A DNA stretch of 64,000 bases from Tritrichomonas musculus (GCA_039105265.1 JAPFFF010000041.1:1240001-1304000), one strand, 5' to 3'; counted from the stretch's first letter, positions 1-11,000 are shown. The notes: generated by a model not told the origin, from the letters alone. Made by a program: numbers and translations.

Positions 1-47
1 AATTTTTATTACTTTTTTTTACATAATTTAGTCGGAATTTAAAAAAT

Positions 48-911
48 ATGAGTGACAGTGATTATTTCAGTGATAGCGAAGAAGAAGAAGTTAATTTTGC
101 AAAAGAAAACATTAGATCAAAAATAAAAGCAAGGTTAAAATCAAATTTGAGTCCAAAAAATGATTCTTTAATTGCTCCAATTCATGAAGATATTGTTGCT
201 AAATATAATTCTGTTAATGTTATTGTAGGTAAACAAAGTATGGGAAAAACAGTTACAGCATTAGAAGAAATAATTAAAATTTCAATACTTAATACTCATC
301 ATTTATTAGTTTATGTTACAAAAGATGGTGAAGAGAACGATAAAAGTTGGTTATCATTGAAACCATTATTACAAATGCCGACAGTAGTGGTTAGTGAAAA
401 AGATGCTGAAAAATGTATCGATGAATTATTAGCAGCAAAAAGTTTATATTACAAAATTCGAAGAGAAAGAACAAAAAATAAAATTAAACAAGAACAACTC
501 GATGATTTATTTAATGTTTTATTTGTTGAAGATTTTGATAGAGAATATTTACATTCAATTGTATTATTTGATGATATTTCTAATTCAAAATTATTCTCAT
601 CTGAAGAATCATTTTTTAGTCAATTATTACGTAGATGTCGTCATACAAATATGTCTTATTTCTTATTAGTTCAAGGTTGGAAAGGGTTAAAACCACATAT
701 TAAAAATGAAATAAGTACATTATATTTATTACCTGGTTTTAATAAACAACAATTACGTTACATTTATTCTCAAGCTGCTAGTAATTTAGATTTTGAAGAC
801 TTTTTTGATGCATTTCAACAATTAAATGAAATGAAACATGAACATCCTGATGAACATCCAATGATTGTTATTCAATGTTCTTCAGGTGGTGATACATATA
901 TTAGGTCTTAG
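48..911 (+). CDS. Packaging ATPase of the FtsK/HerA (A32-like) type, 287 aa
   Basis: In this family the enzyme uses ATP hydrolysis to pump the element's DNA into a preformed capsid. An acidic N-terminus (SDSEEEE) precedes a Walker A loop VGKQSMGKT near residue 60 and a Walker B strand SIVLFDDIS near residue 170. A basic QGWKGLKPHIKNE stretch follows near residue 215, and the protein ends with a mixed helical region. The length is normal for Polinton and virophage ATPases. It is the first gene in the window and its stop overlaps the stop of the opposing 100-aa gene. Its position beside the capsid genes fits a virion assembly module. Role assignment rests on the motifs and context; the exact family match is by recognition, not search. 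Confidence 0.88.
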   Translation: MSDSDYFSDSEEEEVNFAKENIRSKIKARLKSNLSPKNDSLIAPIHEDIVAKYNSVNVIVGKQSMGKTVTALEEIIKISILNTHHLLVYVTKDGEENDKSWLSLKPLLQMPTVVVSEKDAEKCIDELLAAKSLYYKIRRERTKNKIKQEQLDDLFNVLFVEDFDREYLHSIVLFDDISNSKLFSSEESFFSQLLRRCRHTNMSYFLLVQGWKGLKPHIKNEISTLYLLPGFNKQQLRYIYSQAASNLDFEDFFDAFQQLNEMKHEHPDEHPMIVIQCSSGGDTYIRS

Positions 912-1203
912 AGTTAATAAAATTTATAACATCATTCAAAGTAATTTTAATTTTTGCAATATCATCTTTTATCTTCAAAATTTCTGAATCGTCTTTTTCT
1001 TCTTCTTCATTGACCTTCTTTAACATTAATTCACCTTTGATTTTAGTAATACGATAACCTTGAATATGATACTTTTTGTTTAGTTTATGTGTTGTTTCTG
1101 AATCTAGTTGTTCTTTGTTCTTAGAATAGAATAAATTAAACTCATCCGTTGTGTTAAACTCTTTTAAATATTTTTGAATTGGTTCAATAATTTTCAATTC
1201 CAT
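901..1203 (-). CDS. Unrecognised 100-aa protein with C-terminal coiled coil
   Basis: The product is charged. Its first two thirds look helical, with a central YHIQGYRITKIKGELMLKK stretch that may form a small strand-rich unit. The last 35 residues (after a run of glutamates) have heptad-like I/L spacing typical of a coiled coil. It is transcribed toward the packaging ATPase and the two genes overlap tail to tail by 11 bases. The start codon is the ATG at 1203, preceded by an A/T-rich spacer without the AACGG promoter box. It lies within the virion module, so a structural or assembly role is possible, but nothing in the sequence proves it. Confidence 0.6.
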   Translation of the reverse strand: MELKIIEPIQKYLKEFNTTDEFNLFYSKNKEQLDSETTHKLNKKYHIQGYRITKIKGELMLKKVNEEEEKDDSEILKIKDDIAKIKITLNDVINFINSKT

Positions 1204-1255
1204 TTTAAAAAAAAATAAAATTTATTTAAACATTTTTGAAACTATTTAAAACAAT

Positions 1256-1387
1256 ATGCTGATTGAAATTCTCTTAGGAACGCTTGTTTTAATTGAATTA
1301 GTGAACACATTATTAAGAGTGATAAAACTTTTCCCTCCTGATGATCCACCAATAGATGAAGAAGTAAGAAGGCGAATGTATTCTTAG
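1256..1387 (+). CDS. Small single-span membrane protein candidate, 43 aa
   Basis: A short open frame starts with ATG at 1256 and stops with TAG at 1385-1387. The product begins MLIEILLGTLVLIELVNTLL, one hydrophobic helix long enough to span a membrane, followed by RVIKLF and an acidic-proline tail PPDDPPIDEEV. It is compact, fills the gap between two opposing genes and overlaps the stop of the 88-aa gene by four bases. The dense packing typical of this element argues that it is real. No homologue is recognised; a small virion or lysis-type membrane protein is only a guess. Confidence 0.5.
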   Translation: MLIEILLGTLVLIELVNTLLRVIKLFPPDDPPIDEEVRRRMYS

Positions 1388-1650
1388 TCACCAGGTTCTT
1401 TATCATACGCAGGTTGTAAGAATTTATCTTTTCCTGTTGCATTCCAAGATTGAACACGATCATTCACTGCTCGAATTCCTTTGCCAACACCACCCAAAAT
1501 AGTTCCAGCAGTTCCTCCAACAGTTCCTCCTAATTTTTCTATGGCTGGTGCAACGTAATCTGATGCAAATTGTAAAATTTTAGGTCCATTTTTCTTTGCA
1601 AAGTTTGCAATATTGGTTCCGATTCTTTTAATCCATGTTCCAAAAGCCAT
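1384..1650 (-). CDS. Putative minor capsid protein with membrane-active-like helix, 88 aa
   Basis: The first 35 residues (MAFGTWIKRIGTNIANFAKK and onward) form an amphipathic basic helix. A glycine/alanine-rich segment GGTVGGTAGTILGGVGKGIR follows at about residues 41-60, and then a polar tail. Such a pattern resembles capsid-interior membrane-active or cementing peptides, for example adenovirus protein VI, and similar small proteins of Polintons and virophages, but the similarity is one of style, not of alignment. The gene lies immediately upstream of the major capsid genes and is divergent from them, which fits a virion component. Confidence 0.55.
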   Translation of the reverse strand: MAFGTWIKRIGTNIANFAKKNGPKILQFASDYVAPAIEKLGGTVGGTAGTILGGVGKGIRAVNDRVQSWNATGKDKFLQPAYDKEPGD

Positions 1651-1726
1651 CTTTTTTAATTTCGTCTATTTTTCATCTTTGAAAAAAATTGGCTTTTCGA
1701 ATTTTTTAAATTCTTCATAAAAACAG

Positions 1727-3517
1727 ATGACATATCAAAACGCACAATTTAAGAATTCAGGAAATGATGAAGGTGACATATTAAACTTTTTCAATAATCA
1801 TTTGAGGACATTAGTACAAAAGAATGGAGGAGATAATACTTTTTCAATTGTTGAGGAATTATGTCATGACAAAGATGAACCTATTCCAATTGGTACAAAA
1901 ACAAAAATAAGATTAACTCATTCTGGTCATACAATCTCCCAAATAGAAAAAGGTTTTATCAAATTAGATTTAGACATGAAACTAAAATTGAAAACACCTT
2001 ATGCTGCTGGAACTACATTAGATCCTTGTGCACATCTAAATTATATCTTTATTGGCTTCAAAAATGCAGCTGAAATAATATCTGAATTACAATTTTGGGT
2101 TGATGGAAAATTAATTAGTGGTTATCATCAAAGTGAAATGATTAAAGAAACTTTTGCATATAATTCAATTAGACCAAAAGATTCCAAAAATAACGCAGCT
2201 CATGCTCATTCATTATGGGAAAGCGTATGTTGCATGAGTCCAAATGTTGCAGGTGTTTATGTTCCTCTCATTGCTTTTCAAAATAATGTTACTGTTCCTG
2301 TTCATATGGAATTGAATATACCATTCACCGATTTGTTAGCTTTACAAGCTTGGAGATTGTATCCAAATCGAATTTTAGGTGAAGTTGAAATAGAAGTCAA
2401 ATTTTCTCTTGATGCTCTTGTTTGGTGTCAAATTCAACCTAAAAATGTTGGTGAAATCAAAAGATTTTGGGACTTACCGCTTAATGGACAAAAACAATAT
2501 TCTGCTCCGAATTTACCTTTATTGAATCGATTTTCTCAATATAGGGATGAGATAATAACCGTTGGAGAATGTAAGAAAGAAGATAATACTTCACTGGGTG
2601 ATGGTTATCTCACTGGAAACGGTGATTATTATTTAGGAATCTGTGATCTCTACAAAAAGAATAATGCATTTGATTCAATTGTTTGGAAAATATCCAAAAA
2701 TTCCCTTGAGATCGCGAATGATGACGTTCGCATTGTCAAATGTCGATCGAATTGTAGTGGATTTGGAGTCAAACCTGATGTAATTGAATCATTAATGACA
2801 ACATTACAAGAACCAATCATCATTCCTTCGCAAGAATTAACCAAATATCAATTTGATATGAGGGTAACGGGAGGACGGATTGATATTTCAAAATCTGTTC
2901 CATTAAAGAATGCAACAAATATTACAATGATGTTTCCAGCAAAAACTACTCATACAACAGTTTATCAAAATGTTATGTTAGAGCAGTGTTGGTTATCAGT
3001 CAATAAAAAGAAATATCCAGAAACTTATTTTGATAATACTTGGGATGGAAGATTTGTTCAATATCAATTAATGGCTAATGAATTAGATGGAAATATTGAA
3101 CCAACAGATGAATTTGTTGAATCAATCTCAAAACCAATCAATAATGTTTATCCAAAACATATGTGGATAACCGGAGAGCCAGTCGAAAAAGAGAGATTTT
3201 TATTATGTCCTTTTGATAATACAAGTTTTGGAATCAATTTCCAATTAGAACGTGGAAATTCTGGTTATGTTTTCGATGGTGTTGATTCTGGAAATCAAGC
3301 AGTATCAATTGAATTTAAAGGAAATCTCTTAAACAGTGATACAAATAATGCATATCTTTATCCCGATGTCTCTCAGACTGGAAGGCTAATTGCAGTCCAA
3401 AGTGATAAACAAGAACCAATTCCAGAAATGTGGATTTGTTCGGATACTTATTGGACTTGGTCAATTCAAGATGGAGTTCAATATTACCCACGTGGAAGGC
3501 CAACTGGTTATGACTAA
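1727..3517 (+). CDS. Major capsid protein, copy 1, 596 aa
   Basis: The length, beta-rich composition and place next to the packaging ATPase fit a double jelly-roll major capsid protein that builds the hexagonal capsomers of Polinton/virophage-type virions. Recognisable blocks include LALQAWRLYPNRILGE near residue 204, LQEPIIIPSQELT near 365, WDGRFVQYQLMANELDG near 440, INFQLERGNSGYVFDG near 505 and a C-terminal MWICSDTYWTWSIQDG. All of these recur in the next gene, so the two are tandem paralogues with about the same length. The start ATG at 1727 follows a TCATA initiator-like motif at about 1712. The double jelly-roll fold is inferred from family and context; a structure prediction would test it. 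Confidence 0.8.
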   Translation: MTYQNAQFKNSGNDEGDILNFFNNHLRTLVQKNGGDNTFSIVEELCHDKDEPIPIGTKTKIRLTHSGHTISQIEKGFIKLDLDMKLKLKTPYAAGTTLDPCAHLNYIFIGFKNAAEIISELQFWVDGKLISGYHQSEMIKETFAYNSIRPKDSKNNAAHAHSLWESVCCMSPNVAGVYVPLIAFQNNVTVPVHMELNIPFTDLLALQAWRLYPNRILGEVEIEVKFSLDALVWCQIQPKNVGEIKRFWDLPLNGQKQYSAPNLPLLNRFSQYRDEIITVGECKKEDNTSLGDGYLTGNGDYYLGICDLYKKNNAFDSIVWKISKNSLEIANDDVRIVKCRSNCSGFGVKPDVIESLMTTLQEPIIIPSQELTKYQFDMRVTGGRIDISKSVPLKNATNITMMFPAKTTHTTVYQNVMLEQCWLSVNKKKYPETYFDNTWDGRFVQYQLMANELDGNIEPTDEFVESISKPINNVYPKHMWITGEPVEKERFLLCPFDNTSFGINFQLERGNSGYVFDGVDSGNQAVSIEFKGNLLNSDTNNAYLYPDVSQTGRLIAVQSDKQEPIPEMWICSDTYWTWSIQDGVQYYPRGRPTGYD

Positions 3518-3548
3518 GATAAGATCTAAATTTTTTTTGCAAGAACAA

Positions 3549-5384
3549 ATGACTTATCAAAACGCTCAATTTAGAAACTTTGGAAACGATGAAGGTGACA
3601 TATTAAACTTTTTCAATGAACATTTAAGAAATTTGGTAGCAAAAAATGGAGGTGATAATACTTTTGCTATGTATTGTGAAGATTTCCATGATCATGATAT
3701 TCCAATTGAAAAATTTTCCGAAAGAACTCGAATAAAACTAACTCACCCAAATCATACAATATCTCAAATAGAAAAAAGTTTTATTGAAATGACAGTTGAA
3801 TTTGAAGTTGGATTATCAGAGCATTTACCGAAATTAAATTATTTTACAGAAAAAGGATCACCTCCAAATGCCACTTATTCAAATCGAGATAGAGCACAAA
3901 TAAATCAAATATTTGTTGGTTTTAAAGATGCTGTTGAAATTATTGATGAAGCTAGATTTTATGTTGATGGGAAATTGGTTCAAAATTATCATCAAACAGA
4001 AATGATTCGTGAATCTTATGCATATAATTCAATTCGTTCAAAGGAATCAAAACAAAATTCACCTCATTCTCATACGTTATGGGAAAATGTTTGTAATTTA
4101 TCTCCTAATGTTTGTGGATGCTACATTCCAATATCTGATTTATGTTGGGAAAATGACCATACGATAAAATGGGTTCCAATTCGATTAGAGTTAATCATTC
4201 CATTCACAGATCAGTTAGCTTTACAAGCTTGGAGATTGTATCCAAATCAAATATTAGGTGAAATAGAAGAAGAAGTAAGATTTTCTTTGGATGGTTTAGT
4301 TTGGTGTCAAGTTCCTCCTCAAAAAGTTGGAGACCGTCAGAAAAAGAAATTGTATTATCAAATGATTGAATATCATTCTCCTGAAGTTCCAATAATAAAT
4401 CGTTTTTTACAAATTGGTCAATTAGGAAAGATTGTTTCATCTTTTGAAGTCAATATTGTTAAAAATAGCGTTGATGTCTCCAAAGTTTTTGCTGGAACAT
4501 CATCAACACTTTGGAAATTAAATAATTACAATGAGAGCAGTACGACGGCTGAATCAAATACAACAATGAATCAAGTTTTTTGTGGAGTTATGGAAAATCG
4601 TTTAATTGTTAATCCAAAATCAATAAAAATCACAGTTGGACGATCAAATTTGTTTGGATTTGGAATAAAACCATCTGTTGTTGAAGGATTGATGTCAACT
4701 TTACAAGAACCATTAATAATTCCATCTCAAGAATTAACAAGAGTAATTTTTGATACAACTGTCGGAGATGATGAAATAAATTTAATTAAATCTATGCCTT
4801 TGAAAAATGCAACAAATTTAACATTTATGTTTCCAAGATATGCAAATGATATTACTGTATATAGAAATATTATGTATGCAAATGTTCGATTAATAATAGA
4901 TAAGAAATTGTATCCTCAAGTTGAATTTGCTAATACTTGGAATGGAAGATTTGTTCAATATCAATTAATGGCAAATGAATTAGATGGAATTGAAGCAACT
5001 CCAGAATATTTAGAATCTATTTGTCAACCTCTGAATAACATAATAATTGAAAACTCTCAAATTAGAGGAGATATAAATTTCAAAAATAGTTATTATGATG
5101 ATACAAATTTCGGAATTAATTTCCAATTAGAACGTGGAAATTCGGGTTATGTTTTCGATGGTATAGATACTGATAATCATGAAGCTTTAATAAAATTTCA
5201 TGCTGATTCTATCTTTAATTGGGGTCATCAACAAGAAAATAGTTATCTTTTCCCTACCCATGATGTTAATGTAAGAAATTTATGTAAACCAGAAATGTGG
5301 ATTTGTTCTGATACTTATTGGACTTGGTCAATTCAAGATGGAGTTCAATATCATGATGAAGGAGTACCAAGTGGCTATAAATAA
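3549..5384 (+). CDS. Major capsid protein, copy 2 (paralogue), 611 aa
   Basis: This product begins MTYQNAQFRNFGNDEGDILN, almost the same as the start of the preceding capsid protein, which fixes the start at 3549 even though the frame is open further upstream inside the first gene. The conserved blocks are LALQAWRLYPNQILGE, LQEPLIIPSQELT, WNGRFVQYQLMANELDG, INFQLERGNSGYVFDG and the tryptophan-rich C-terminus. Middle loops differ in length and sequence, which suggests separate exposed surfaces. It is 31 bases downstream of copy 1 on the same strand and may be co-transcribed. Two diverged hexon-like proteins could form mixed capsomers, or one could be specialised; this cannot be decided from sequence. 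Confidence 0.8.
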   Translation: MTYQNAQFRNFGNDEGDILNFFNEHLRNLVAKNGGDNTFAMYCEDFHDHDIPIEKFSERTRIKLTHPNHTISQIEKSFIEMTVEFEVGLSEHLPKLNYFTEKGSPPNATYSNRDRAQINQIFVGFKDAVEIIDEARFYVDGKLVQNYHQTEMIRESYAYNSIRSKESKQNSPHSHTLWENVCNLSPNVCGCYIPISDLCWENDHTIKWVPIRLELIIPFTDQLALQAWRLYPNQILGEIEEEVRFSLDGLVWCQVPPQKVGDRQKKKLYYQMIEYHSPEVPIINRFLQIGQLGKIVSSFEVNIVKNSVDVSKVFAGTSSTLWKLNNYNESSTTAESNTTMNQVFCGVMENRLIVNPKSIKITVGRSNLFGFGIKPSVVEGLMSTLQEPLIIPSQELTRVIFDTTVGDDEINLIKSMPLKNATNLTFMFPRYANDITVYRNIMYANVRLIIDKKLYPQVEFANTWNGRFVQYQLMANELDGIEATPEYLESICQPLNNIIIENSQIRGDINFKNSYYDDTNFGINFQLERGNSGYVFDGIDTDNHEALIKFHADSIFNWGHQQENSYLFPTHDVNVRNLCKPEMWICSDTYWTWSIQDGVQYHDEGVPSGYK

Positions 5385-5408
5385 AGATTTTTATTTGAAT
5401 AGAAAAAT

Positions 5409-5894
5409 ATGTCGACATTAATTTCATATAACATTGATCCAAATTTAAATATTCAACCATTAAAAATTCATAAAACTTATTATCCTGTACAAGGTTGGAA
5501 ATTAACAACAAAGGAACAAAAAGAACAAAATTTATCAGAATGTTTAACGGTTGATCACTTTTATTTTGAAAATGATAGATTTGCTTTTAAATATCCATCA
5601 GAGTTTCATACTCCAACTCAAGGTCAAGATCGATATATTATCTTTCAATATTGTTATTGTGTTGTTAATAAGCATACTGCATCAAATTATACTGTTCATG
5701 CAAGTTTTGTTCCTCGAAATAATTATTGTGATAGTTTAGTTTATGTTGCAAATTTACAAGTTCCTGATGATAATAGAAAATATTTAATTGATTCGAATGT
5801 CAAACAAGGTTTTATGGTTTGGTTTAAAGATACAGAAACAAGAAAAATAATAGTTCCTGATTATTTCATTTTGTTCTTGAAATTAGAATATTGA
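5409..5894 (+). CDS. Putative penton/minor capsid protein, 161 aa
   Basis: The protein is short and strand-rich. Its second half (YIIFQYCYCVVN, SLVYVANLQVPDD, GFMVWFKDTETRKIIVPDYF, FLKLEY) alternates hydrophobic and polar residues as in a single jelly-roll. Single jelly-roll vertex (penton) proteins are a regular companion of double jelly-roll capsid proteins in Polintons and virophages. It follows the second capsid gene by 24 bases and precedes the fibre genes, an order that fits a vertex protein. The second Polinton carries a 249-aa protein with a similar C-terminal pattern. No diagnostic motif exists, so this remains a structural guess. Confidence 0.5.
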   Translation: MSTLISYNIDPNLNIQPLKIHKTYYPVQGWKLTTKEQKEQNLSECLTVDHFYFENDRFAFKYPSEFHTPTQGQDRYIIFQYCYCVVNKHTASNYTVHASFVPRNNYCDSLVYVANLQVPDDNRKYLIDSNVKQGFMVWFKDTETRKIIVPDYFILFLKLEY

Positions 5895-5929
5895 ATCAAT
5901 TTTATTTTTGGTGCGAAAATAAAAATTTA

Positions 5930-7987
5930 ATGACAGGTGTTTGGACCGATACAGATTTCAAATTAATGACTGCAAGTGGTGTGACTGATTCGAGTTTATT
6001 TGTGTTGAAAGAAAATGGTGAGGCGTCAAATTTAACAATAAAATACCCAAAAGATGAGGAAGAGAAAAAGAAAGGAGAAAGAACAGCAACAATCACGACA
6101 GATGAAATTGTTGATTATGTACTCGATAATCAAGATAACTCAAAAACTAAATTTGTTTTGAAAGATGGTGGTACAGTTCAAAATTTAAAAATCAAATTTA
6201 ATGTAATAGAGGGATTAACTGGATATAATAGTGAACTCACTTCTGATAAATTAGGGAGAGATCTTACTTCAGTTGTGAATAAAACGGAAAATTTAAGTAC
6301 AGCATTGAAAGGAGCAACTGGAAATTTTATGTTAAATTCTTCGGACAATAAAATTCAAATATCAACAAATGCCCTTGTGAAATTTTTCAATCTCTGGAAA
6401 AAAATAAATTTATCTTACCCATCAGATGATGATCCAGATGATATTCAAGATTTAGGAAATCATGTAACTTTTTCAGAACCACTATATCTTTCCGAAGTTT
6501 TACGATTTCCAGTAATAATGCCGAATCCAAAAAAACCGATCGATGAAAAAAATTATATATTGGATCTTCAATTTCTCGCAAAAGCAATCTTTTGGAAGAT
6601 GAAAAGTGAAATTCATCAAAATCAATATGCAATGGCAAAAATAGGAGCTCCAAAGACTTTTCGAGCTGCACCTCAATTATTAACAGAAGATCCACAAACA
6701 ATCACAATTGAGTCCTATGAGAAGATGCTACAAAAAAATGAAGATGATTGGAAATTGTATATTGATTATATATTTTCTCAGTTGAATCAAAGTTTTGAAG
6801 ATCAACTCGAATACTTAATTGATAACAAAGAATTTGGTAAATTTTGGAGAAATTCAATATTTGTCGAAAATAATTTAAATAATATTCCATTACAACCATT
6901 ACGACCTCAAACATTAGCAGGGTATGGGTTTATAACTTTTGATATGAGTAATCTTGAAGCTGCTGATGGTGTTATGTTAACTTCTTTTATATCAGTCGAA
7001 TACAATAATTCATCATTAATAATTACCATTTATGATTATGAGAGTTCACATTTTATTTTCCATATCTTTGATCGAAAACGTTCAAAAATAAATTATCAAA
7101 TTAAATTCATTGATTATGTTATCGAATGTAAAATAACAAATAATGAATTAACTGTTAAATCAAATCAAAATAATATAGAAAGTTCATCATTTGTAATTGA
7201 AAATCATAACCTAAAAATAACCTTAAATGGTATATTTGAATTAAAATTAGAAGAAACAGAAGCCGATAAAAAATATTGTGAAGAACACCAATATGAAACA
7301 AATTCTGGTGAGGAAAGAAATTTAGAAAATCGAATTGTTGGTTATTACCTTGCTCCTTTGAATGAGAATTTCAAAAATTATTTAACCACTCTTGGGTCAT
7401 CATCAGGTTCTATAGATTTTGATACATTAACTAGAATAACAAATTTAGAAAATACAATGAAAAATTATACTGAAAGGGTATCAACCTTAGAATCAAATGT
7501 TGATCAAATTGGAAATGTATTTTCTGCTGATACTACTGAGAGTCAAGAATATCGAAATAAAGAAGGTTTTGTCATAAATAATAAAGCTCAAACATTGGCA
7601 TTAAATGAGGAAAAACCAGTTGTATTAACATTTGAAGAAAAATTAAAGAAATGGCAAGACGAAGAACTAGATCAATTAAAATGGTTAAATCAAGGAATCA
7701 AAGAGATTTGGTCATTTTGTGCTGGTATTTCAGAAGATTTATCTCGATTAGAAGAGAATCAATGTCAATGTGGAGGTAATAATAATAATGAGAATGAGAA
7801 TGTTGATGAAATATTAACTGCTTTGGAACGTAAATGTCAAAATATTGAAACTGATCTAACTTTTGAAAATTTGACAACCGAGAATCGAATTATGATCTTA
7901 GAAGATAAAACTAAAAATATTGAATGTGATAAATTTTATGATAGTAGAATTCAGTTATTAGAAGAAAAATGTTCCACAATTGAGTAA
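5930..7987 (+). CDS. Fibre-like structural protein A, about 685 aa
   Basis: The ATG at 5930 is chosen because the upstream extension would start at a TTG and overlap the previous gene. The N-terminal third has repeated short strand units (SLFVLKENGEASNLTIKYP, KFVLKDGGTVQNLKIKF). The middle is a mixed region and the last third is coiled coil interrupted by an asparagine-rich linker. The last residues, LEEKCSTIE, closely match the C-terminus (LEAKCANIE) of a fibre-like protein in the second Polinton, and in both elements the next gene starts with a KGDIQFK unit. A trimeric fibre or spike attached to the virion is the most likely role. The stop lies just before the next gene. Confidence 0.6.
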   Translation: MTGVWTDTDFKLMTASGVTDSSLFVLKENGEASNLTIKYPKDEEEKKKGERTATITTDEIVDYVLDNQDNSKTKFVLKDGGTVQNLKIKFNVIEGLTGYNSELTSDKLGRDLTSVVNKTENLSTALKGATGNFMLNSSDNKIQISTNALVKFFNLWKKINLSYPSDDDPDDIQDLGNHVTFSEPLYLSEVLRFPVIMPNPKKPIDEKNYILDLQFLAKAIFWKMKSEIHQNQYAMAKIGAPKTFRAAPQLLTEDPQTITIESYEKMLQKNEDDWKLYIDYIFSQLNQSFEDQLEYLIDNKEFGKFWRNSIFVENNLNNIPLQPLRPQTLAGYGFITFDMSNLEAADGVMLTSFISVEYNNSSLIITIYDYESSHFIFHIFDRKRSKINYQIKFIDYVIECKITNNELTVKSNQNNIESSSFVIENHNLKITLNGIFELKLEETEADKKYCEEHQYETNSGEERNLENRIVGYYLAPLNENFKNYLTTLGSSSGSIDFDTLTRITNLENTMKNYTERVSTLESNVDQIGNVFSADTTESQEYRNKEGFVINNKAQTLALNEEKPVVLTFEEKLKKWQDEELDQLKWLNQGIKEIWSFCAGISEDLSRLEENQCQCGGNNNNENENVDEILTALERKCQNIETDLTFENLTTENRIMILEDKTKNIECDKFYDSRIQLLEEKCSTIE

Positions 7988-8015
7988 ATCTTATTTTTGT
8001 TGCAAATGTAAAAAA

Positions 8016-11000
8016 ATGCTGACTAAATTTAAAGGCGATATTCAATTTAAAGTAGATGGTAAAACATATTTAGGTTCTCAATTGTTAACATCAAAATCGA
8101 ATGAGTTTGAAACTGTTGAAGGTTTTTCTGATTATCATGTTACTAGAGATGCATTAACGGTTGAAGATGAAAAATTAAATATACAAATGAATGATGATGA
8201 TATAACAAAACTATTACAAATCGATGATAAGACAGAAGTATTTAAAATCAATTTGAGAAAGAATGTTTTCTTAGATAGTGAAGGAAAATATATTTATCAA
8301 TTATCAATTTATGTTTTGAATAAAAATTTCGTATGTCCATGTGTAACAGCTGCTGAAGATAAAAAAGTGACAATTACTGAAGAAACATCAACAACTCCAT
8401 ACATAAAAGTTGATAAGAATTTAAGTCTTGATTTGAAATCTTTGTACATTAATGGTGAAATTAGTATTATTTATCAATTACCTTTAAATCATTTGAAATC
8501 AACATTACCTTCCATCAAATGTGATATCATAGATTCTAGAAATAGTTTGAAATTACATGAATCTGATAACTTATATTTATACAAACCAAGTATAATCACT
8601 GAAGAACAAATTTTTGATAGAAATTCAGTAACCGATGAAAAATCAAATTTCAAAGATTGTTATAAAATGGTTTTCAAAATTCCAACTGATTATCAAATTC
8701 CAACTGGTTTAAAATTTGAATTCAAAGATTATTGTTTTGGAAATCAATGGAGTTTAACCTATGATGGTGAAAAATGGAGTGGTTTGAATGTTCAAGGTCA
8801 TATCACAGGAAAAATTATTAATAAACGTAATTTACAAGTTCCAGGGAAAGGTGAAACAAAATATCAAGAAAGAGATGGAGCAGAAATAATGATGAGAAGA
8901 TCAAAATGGAATACTTATGCAGTTCATAAAAGATGGGATTATACTTGGGGTGAATCTGAAAATCCAATTGAAAAACTTTTTCAAGATTCTGATGTTCAAA
9001 CAAAAATATTATTAAAAGATGGTACTGAAATTGATGGAGGTGAAAAAGGTTTGACCTTTGTGAGAGAATATCTTCCAGTTGGATGGACAGAAGGAAATCT
9101 AAGATATGATTGTTGTGTAATTCGAGCTTATATTAATAAATATACCGAAGTAAAAGACAATTTACAATTTGATAATTGGGATCGAGTATATTTAGATTTG
9201 AAACTCTCATTTACCAAAGAATGGAATAGATTAAGTTTTTACCCATCAAATTTGTATACTGGACATGGTGATTATGATAAAAATTATTTTAGTCTCAGAG
9301 GTGATTTGGATACAATTGAGAAATTAAATTGTCATGAATTTGGTCAATTTGGAGTTAACAATCAAGATATTGCAATTTATTTATTTAAAGATTTAGTAGA
9401 TCCAATTGAAGAAATTAATTGGGATAAAAATACTAATCCATTTGAATATATAATTAATCAACAATATTATGAAGTGAGTCCAAATCCAAATGCAGCAACT
9501 ACTTTATATACTGATTACAACATAACTTCATCAAAAATTATTACAGCAGACAATATTACAACAATGAGATCAGATTTGAATTTAGTTTCGAACACAGTTG
9601 ATGTTGTTTCTGTTGATGTTGATAATTTAGATAAATCAGTTGAAGGTTTGAAATCAAGAATGGCATTAACTGAACAAATTACTGAAAAATTAGAAGCTGA
9701 TATTGACAAAATTAGATTAAAACAAAAAATTCAAATGGTTGCAGGAATGTTAGCTTTTAGTGCAAATGGTCTAATATTTGGTGCAGAAAAAATTACTAGT
9801 TGTGTATCTGGTTTATGGAAACAATTTGTTCAATCTCGTCAAGAAATGGAATTACCTGATTTATCAAGAAGTATTGGAGTATCATTAAATAGTGTTCGAA
9901 ATTGGTGTGAATCAGGTCCAACAGAAATTCCAGTATTTGATGAAAAAGAAGAAGAAATGATTATGACTGTTGGGGGTGCAAAATTATTAACTTATTCATT
10001 TAGAGATTCAATGAAGAAACCATTATTGAAAATTGTAGATAAAATTGAAGAAATTGAAAGTGATTATATTTCCAGAAGTGAACTAACAAGAATGGATACA
10101 ATTGATATTGTTACTTATTATCAAGATGAACAAGCTGCAGTTTTATTTCAAGCAGAAGATGAATTAAAAAATGGTATTTGTGTATTTAAATTATTCACAT
10201 CTGAAGGTCAAAAACGATTATATATCAAAATTGAACAAGGTACAATAACTGATTATAAAGGAGTTGATACAACAACAACAATAGATAGCATCACAATTGA
10301 AGGTCTTCCAAAATCGGAAGAATATCGTACAAAATATTTATCCAATATTAGTAAAATTGATAAAAATATAATTATAACAGGAGAAAATACTGACTATAAG
10401 ATTGCTGGATGTATCATTGAAAACAATACATTTATGAGACTTTTAGTTGAGAAAACTCCAGCTGATATTGCTTATTTATCTGATATTGAAGCTTTAGATG
10501 AAAAAATAAATGCATTAGCAGTAAATAGTCATCAAAATGATGTTGCAATGTTTAGTCTTGAATATCCAACAACTGACGAAGTAAATACTGCTTTAGAAAC
10601 TATTCAACAAGAATTAGCTAAGAAACCAAATATTGAAGAATTATATACGAAAGAAGAAGCAGATGCAAAATATCGAAGCAAAAATGATTTGATATATAAA
10701 GATGCAGTCGATGTGCCTTTTGAAAACGTACAAGATAGTTCAGGATCGTGGGAAGTCAAAATAAAATTGACTAGTGGAATTCACCTTGTTGGAACAATAT
10801 CAAATAACGATGGCTTTGTAAAAGAGTTTGATTATTTGTTTGACTATGATGGTGTTATTACTGAAGATGGAGTTAATGTCGATGTTGAAATTGATGGAAC
10901 AACCTATAACTTGACCTATTATAAAAGCGATAGATTTGGTCAATGCTTTTACATCGATAATGGGGAAGACTCTTTTGATACCAAATTAATATTAGCGGAA

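Noticed and set aside
1242-1463. Minus-strand frame over the 43-aa and 88-aa genes
   Set aside because: It overlaps two better candidates and shows random composition.
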